Shown one piece after another: positions 16,080 through 17,749 of a stretch of DNA of 17,749 nucleotides. The notes beneath the pieces are model-generated. The model had not been told where the DNA came from and ran no database searches. It saw nothing but the letters and a program-made list of their open reading frames with translations. Source of the stretch: Pseudomonadota bacterium (GTDB taxonomy: Bacteria; Pseudomonadota; Alphaproteobacteria; Rhizobiales; Beijerinckiaceae); contig JAGTAM010000706.1 of NCBI GenBank assembly GCA_023422485.1, positions 1-17,749 of the forward strand. Reading direction: 5' to 3'. The translations under genes and the position numbers were made by a program. The first letter of the stretch is position 1; each line of letters begins with the position of its first letter.

Positions 16080-16099
16080 GCGGCCGTTAATGCGGCCGC
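16080..16099. promoter_or_regulatory. GC-rich hairpin upstream of the carboxypeptidase gene
   Basis: GCGGCCG (16080-16086) pairs with CGGCCGC (16093-16099) around the six-base loop TTAATG, a seven-base-pair stem about 112 bases before the carboxypeptidase ATG. It could be an operator, an attenuator or a leader hairpin. No T-run follows on either strand. Confidence 0.3.
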
Positions 16100-16225
16100 A
16101 TCCAAGTTCGAGATCGCCCTTTTGCCACAGGGGTTAAGCCAATCTTGACGGGATGGCGGCGCCTGCCGCGTGCCGATGGTTTTAGCGCCTCGCGATCGGG
16201 CACCGGCGACCGATGCTGCGCGTTT

Positions 16226-16254
16226 CACACGCGTGTGCGGGGACGCGTGTGCGA
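16226..16254. promoter_or_regulatory. Palindrome with tandem half-copy upstream of clpS
   Basis: CACACGCGTGTG (16226-16237) is a perfect 12-base palindrome. An ACGCGTGTGCG sequence recurs at 16229-16239 and 16243-16253, a 14-base period. The pair looks like a two-site operator for a dimeric regulator, located roughly 165-190 bases before the likely clpS start. GC-rich DNA makes some such palindromes by chance, so binding is unproven. Confidence 0.35.
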
Positions 16255-16416
16255 GCCGTGTCGAAGGAGGGGCCGGAGACTATGGCTCGGCCGGACAGTT
16301 TCACGCACCTCTCTGGCGCAGTCGCCGATCGGCCTATAGATTGCCTCATGAGCACCGCGCCCCTCCACCGGGACGCCGGTGACGAAGGCTGCCAGACCAA
16401 GGTCGCTTCGATTCAG

Positions 16417-16812
16417 ATGTGTTCCAAGCTGATCCAGAACGAAGTGCAGGAGGCGGGTCGGGGACGGGTTCCGGTGCGTGCGGCTTCGACCCCGCGCAAC
16501 CCGGGCGACGACGATCGTTCGGGCACCGCGATCATCACCCGGACCAAGCCGCGCGCGAAGCGACCGAGCCTGTATCGCGTCCTGCTGCTCAACGACGACT
16601 ACACGCCGATGGAATTCGTCGTGCACGTCGTGGAGCGCTTCTTCAACAAGAGCCACGAAGACGCCTACCAGATCATGATGCACGTCCACCACAATGGCGT
16701 GGGGGAGTGCGGCGTGTTCACCTACGAAGTCGCGGAAACGAAAGTGACGCAGGTGATGGATTTCGCCCGCAAGCACCAACATCCGCTTCAGTGCGTTATG
16801 GAAAAGAAATAG
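16417..16812 (+). CDS. clpS: ATP-dependent Clp protease adaptor ClpS
   Basis: ClpS binds proteins with N-degron residues and delivers them to ClpAP, and it inhibits ClpA autodegradation. The conserved core is unmistakable: RPSLYRVLLLNDDYTPMEFV, VVERFFNKS, HHNGVGECGVFTYEVAETKV, and MDFARKHQHPLQCVMEKK at the end, matching alphaproteobacterial ClpS. The start is uncertain. The frame runs back to 16213, with candidates ATG 16282 (near AGGAGG), ATG 16348 (no ribosome site), ATG 16417 (AAGG 14 bases away) and GTG 16474. Relatives have about 15-35 residues before the core, which favours 16417 (131 residues) or 16474. It lies 22 bases ahead of clpA, as expected for an operon of adaptor and unfoldase. 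Confidence 0.93.
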   Translation: MCSKLIQNEVQEAGRGRVPVRAASTPRNPGDDDRSGTAIITRTKPRAKRPSLYRVLLLNDDYTPMEFVVHVVERFFNKSHEDAYQIMMHVHHNGVGECGVFTYEVAETKVTQVMDFARKHQHPLQCVMEKK

Positions 16813-16834
16813 GCATCCAGCGAAGGCCAGAGCA

Positions 16835-17749
16835 TTGCCAAGCTTCTCACGCAGCCTCGAGCAAGCCCTCCACCGCGCCCTGGCCCTGGCCGGAGAGCGC
16901 CGCCACGAATACGCGACCCTCGAACATCTCCTGCTCGCGCTCGTCGATGACCAGGATGCCGCCGCCGTGATGCGGGCCTGCAACGTCGAGATCGACGTGC
17001 TGCGCCGCAATCTCGTCGAGTATGTCGACACCGAACTCTCGAACCTGACGGGCGACGGGCGCCAGGACGCCAAGCCGACCGCCGGCTTCCAGCGCGTCAT
17101 CCAGCGCGCGGTGATCCACGTGCAGTCCTCGGGCCGCGAGGAGGTGACGGGCGCCAACGTGCTCGTCGCGATCTTCGCCGAGCGCGAGAGCCACGCCGCC
17201 TACTTCCTGCAAGAGCAGGACATGACCCGCTACGACGCGGTGAACTACATCAGCCACGGCATCGCCAAGCGGCCCGGTGCCTCCGAGCCCAAGCCCGTTC
17301 GCGGCGCCGAGGAGGAGAGCGCGTCCGAGCGTCCCGGCGGCGAGGACAACGAAGCGCGGCCCAAGAAGAAGGGCGACGCGCTGGAGGCTTACTGCGTCAA
17401 CCTCAACAAGAAGGCGCGCGACGGCAAGATCGCCCCGCTGATCGGCCGCCATTCCGAGGTCGAGCGCACGATTCAGGTGCTGTGCCGCCGCCAGAAGAAC
17501 AATCCGCTGCTGGTGGGCGACCCCGGCGTCGGCAAGACGGCGATTGCGGAAGGTCTCGCGCGGAAAATCATCCAGCACGAGGTGCCCGAGGTTCTGGCCG
17601 ATGCGACGGTCTTCTCCCTCGACATGGGCACGCTGCTCGCCGGCACTCGCTACCGTGGCGACTTCGAGGAGCGCCTCAAGCAGGTGATGAAGGAGATCGA
17701 GGCGCACCCCAACGCCATCATGTTCATCGACGAAATCCACACCGTGATC
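16835..17749 (+). CDS. clpA: ATP-dependent Clp protease ATP-binding subunit ClpA (partial, 3' end outside window)
   Basis: ClpA is the AAA+ unfoldase that feeds substrates into ClpP and receives N-degron cargo from ClpS. The TTG at 16835 has AAGG eight bases upstream, and 305 residues fit before the window ends. The Clp N-domain covers about 1-145 (FSRSLEQALHRALALAGERR, YATLEHLLLALVDD). A charged linker follows (about 150-190, rich in E, S, P and K). The first AAA+ domain then begins with ALEAYCVNLNKKARDGKIAP and LIGRHSEVERTIQVLCRR. The Walker A GDPGVGKT lies at about 228-235 and the Walker B IMFIDEIH at the window edge. The segments GTRYRGDFEERLK and CNVEIDVLRRNL place it with ClpA rather than ClpB or ClpC. 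It follows clpS by 22 bases. Confidence 0.94.
   Translation, partial: MPSFSRSLEQALHRALALAGERRHEYATLEHLLLALVDDQDAAAVMRACNVEIDVLRRNLVEYVDTELSNLTGDGRQDAKPTAGFQRVIQRAVIHVQSSGREEVTGANVLVAIFAERESHAAYFLQEQDMTRYDAVNYISHGIAKRPGASEPKPVRGAEEESASERPGGEDNEARPKKKGDALEAYCVNLNKKARDGKIAPLIGRHSEVERTIQVLCRRQKNNPLLVGDPGVGKTAIAEGLARKIIQHEVPEVLADATVFSLDMGTLLAGTRYRGDFEERLKQVMKEIEAHPNAIMFIDEIHTVI

Larger units (their letters stand above)
15969..16416. other. Divergent upstream region of the carboxypeptidase gene and clpS
   Basis: This 448-base region should hold the promoters for both genes. It contains a seven-base-pair hairpin (16080-16099), a 12-base palindrome with a tandem partial copy (16226-16254) and a TATAGA (16335-16340) that could be a -10 for clpS, although no partner -35 is clear. 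The clpS frame is open back to 16213, so part of it could be coding if a start at 16282 or 16348 is used. No other gene is visible. Confidence 0.45.

Noticed and set aside
16145..16173. TTGACG as a -35 element for clpS
   Set aside because: The bases at the expected -10 distance are GC-rich and do not match TATAAT.

Overview
The window reads as chromosomal DNA of a high-GC alphaproteobacterium, most likely Methylobacterium/Methylorubrum or a close Hyphomicrobiales relative. This rests on the strong GC bias, a stand-alone McmA-type methylmalonyl-CoA mutase large subunit, a clpS-clpA pair of alphaproteobacterial type, frequent GTG/TTG starts, and an imperfect palindromic intergenic element resembling those scattered through such genomes. 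The assignment comes from family recognition, not from a search.

Layout. 1-347: C-terminal end of a membrane flippase-like protein. 514-1704: glcE, the FAD subunit of glycolate oxidase. 1717-3360 (minus): Pit-type phosphate transporter with a candidate Pho box upstream. 3695-4512: three small membrane or exported proteins reading into glpD (4509-6020) through a GTGA overlap. 6008-7441 (minus): bifunctional mannose-1-phosphate guanylyltransferase/mannose-6-phosphate isomerase, whose stop end overlaps glpD. 7647-9812 (minus): mcmA, preceded by an overlapping unknown membrane protein with a cysteine cluster (9809-10438). 10560-11492: DUF817 membrane protein. 11501-11716 (minus): small unknown protein. 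11717-12298: the longest gap, less GC-rich, with several short inverted repeats. 12299-13444: membrane-anchored HtrA/DegS-like protease with one PDZ domain. 13514-14209: membrane J-domain protein resembling Tim14/Pam18. 14354-14446: palindromic repeat. 14484-15968 (minus): D,D-carboxypeptidase with a SPOR domain. 16417-16812: clpS. 16835 to the end: clpA, cut by the window edge.

Functional themes. Central carbon metabolism is represented by glcE, glpD and mcmA; in serine-cycle methylotrophs mcmA belongs to the ethylmalonyl-CoA pathway. Envelope and polysaccharide work is represented by the flippase fragment, the GDP-mannose enzyme and the SPOR carboxypeptidase. Protein quality control is represented by HtrA, the J-protein and ClpS/ClpA. 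Gene order is mostly housekeeping: I see no transposase, integrase, CRISPR array, tRNA, rRNA or obvious mobile island, and no convincing new multi-gene system. The least explained parts are the small-membrane-protein cluster before glpD, the cysteine-cluster protein coupled to mcmA, and the regulatory DNA before pit, htrA and clpS.
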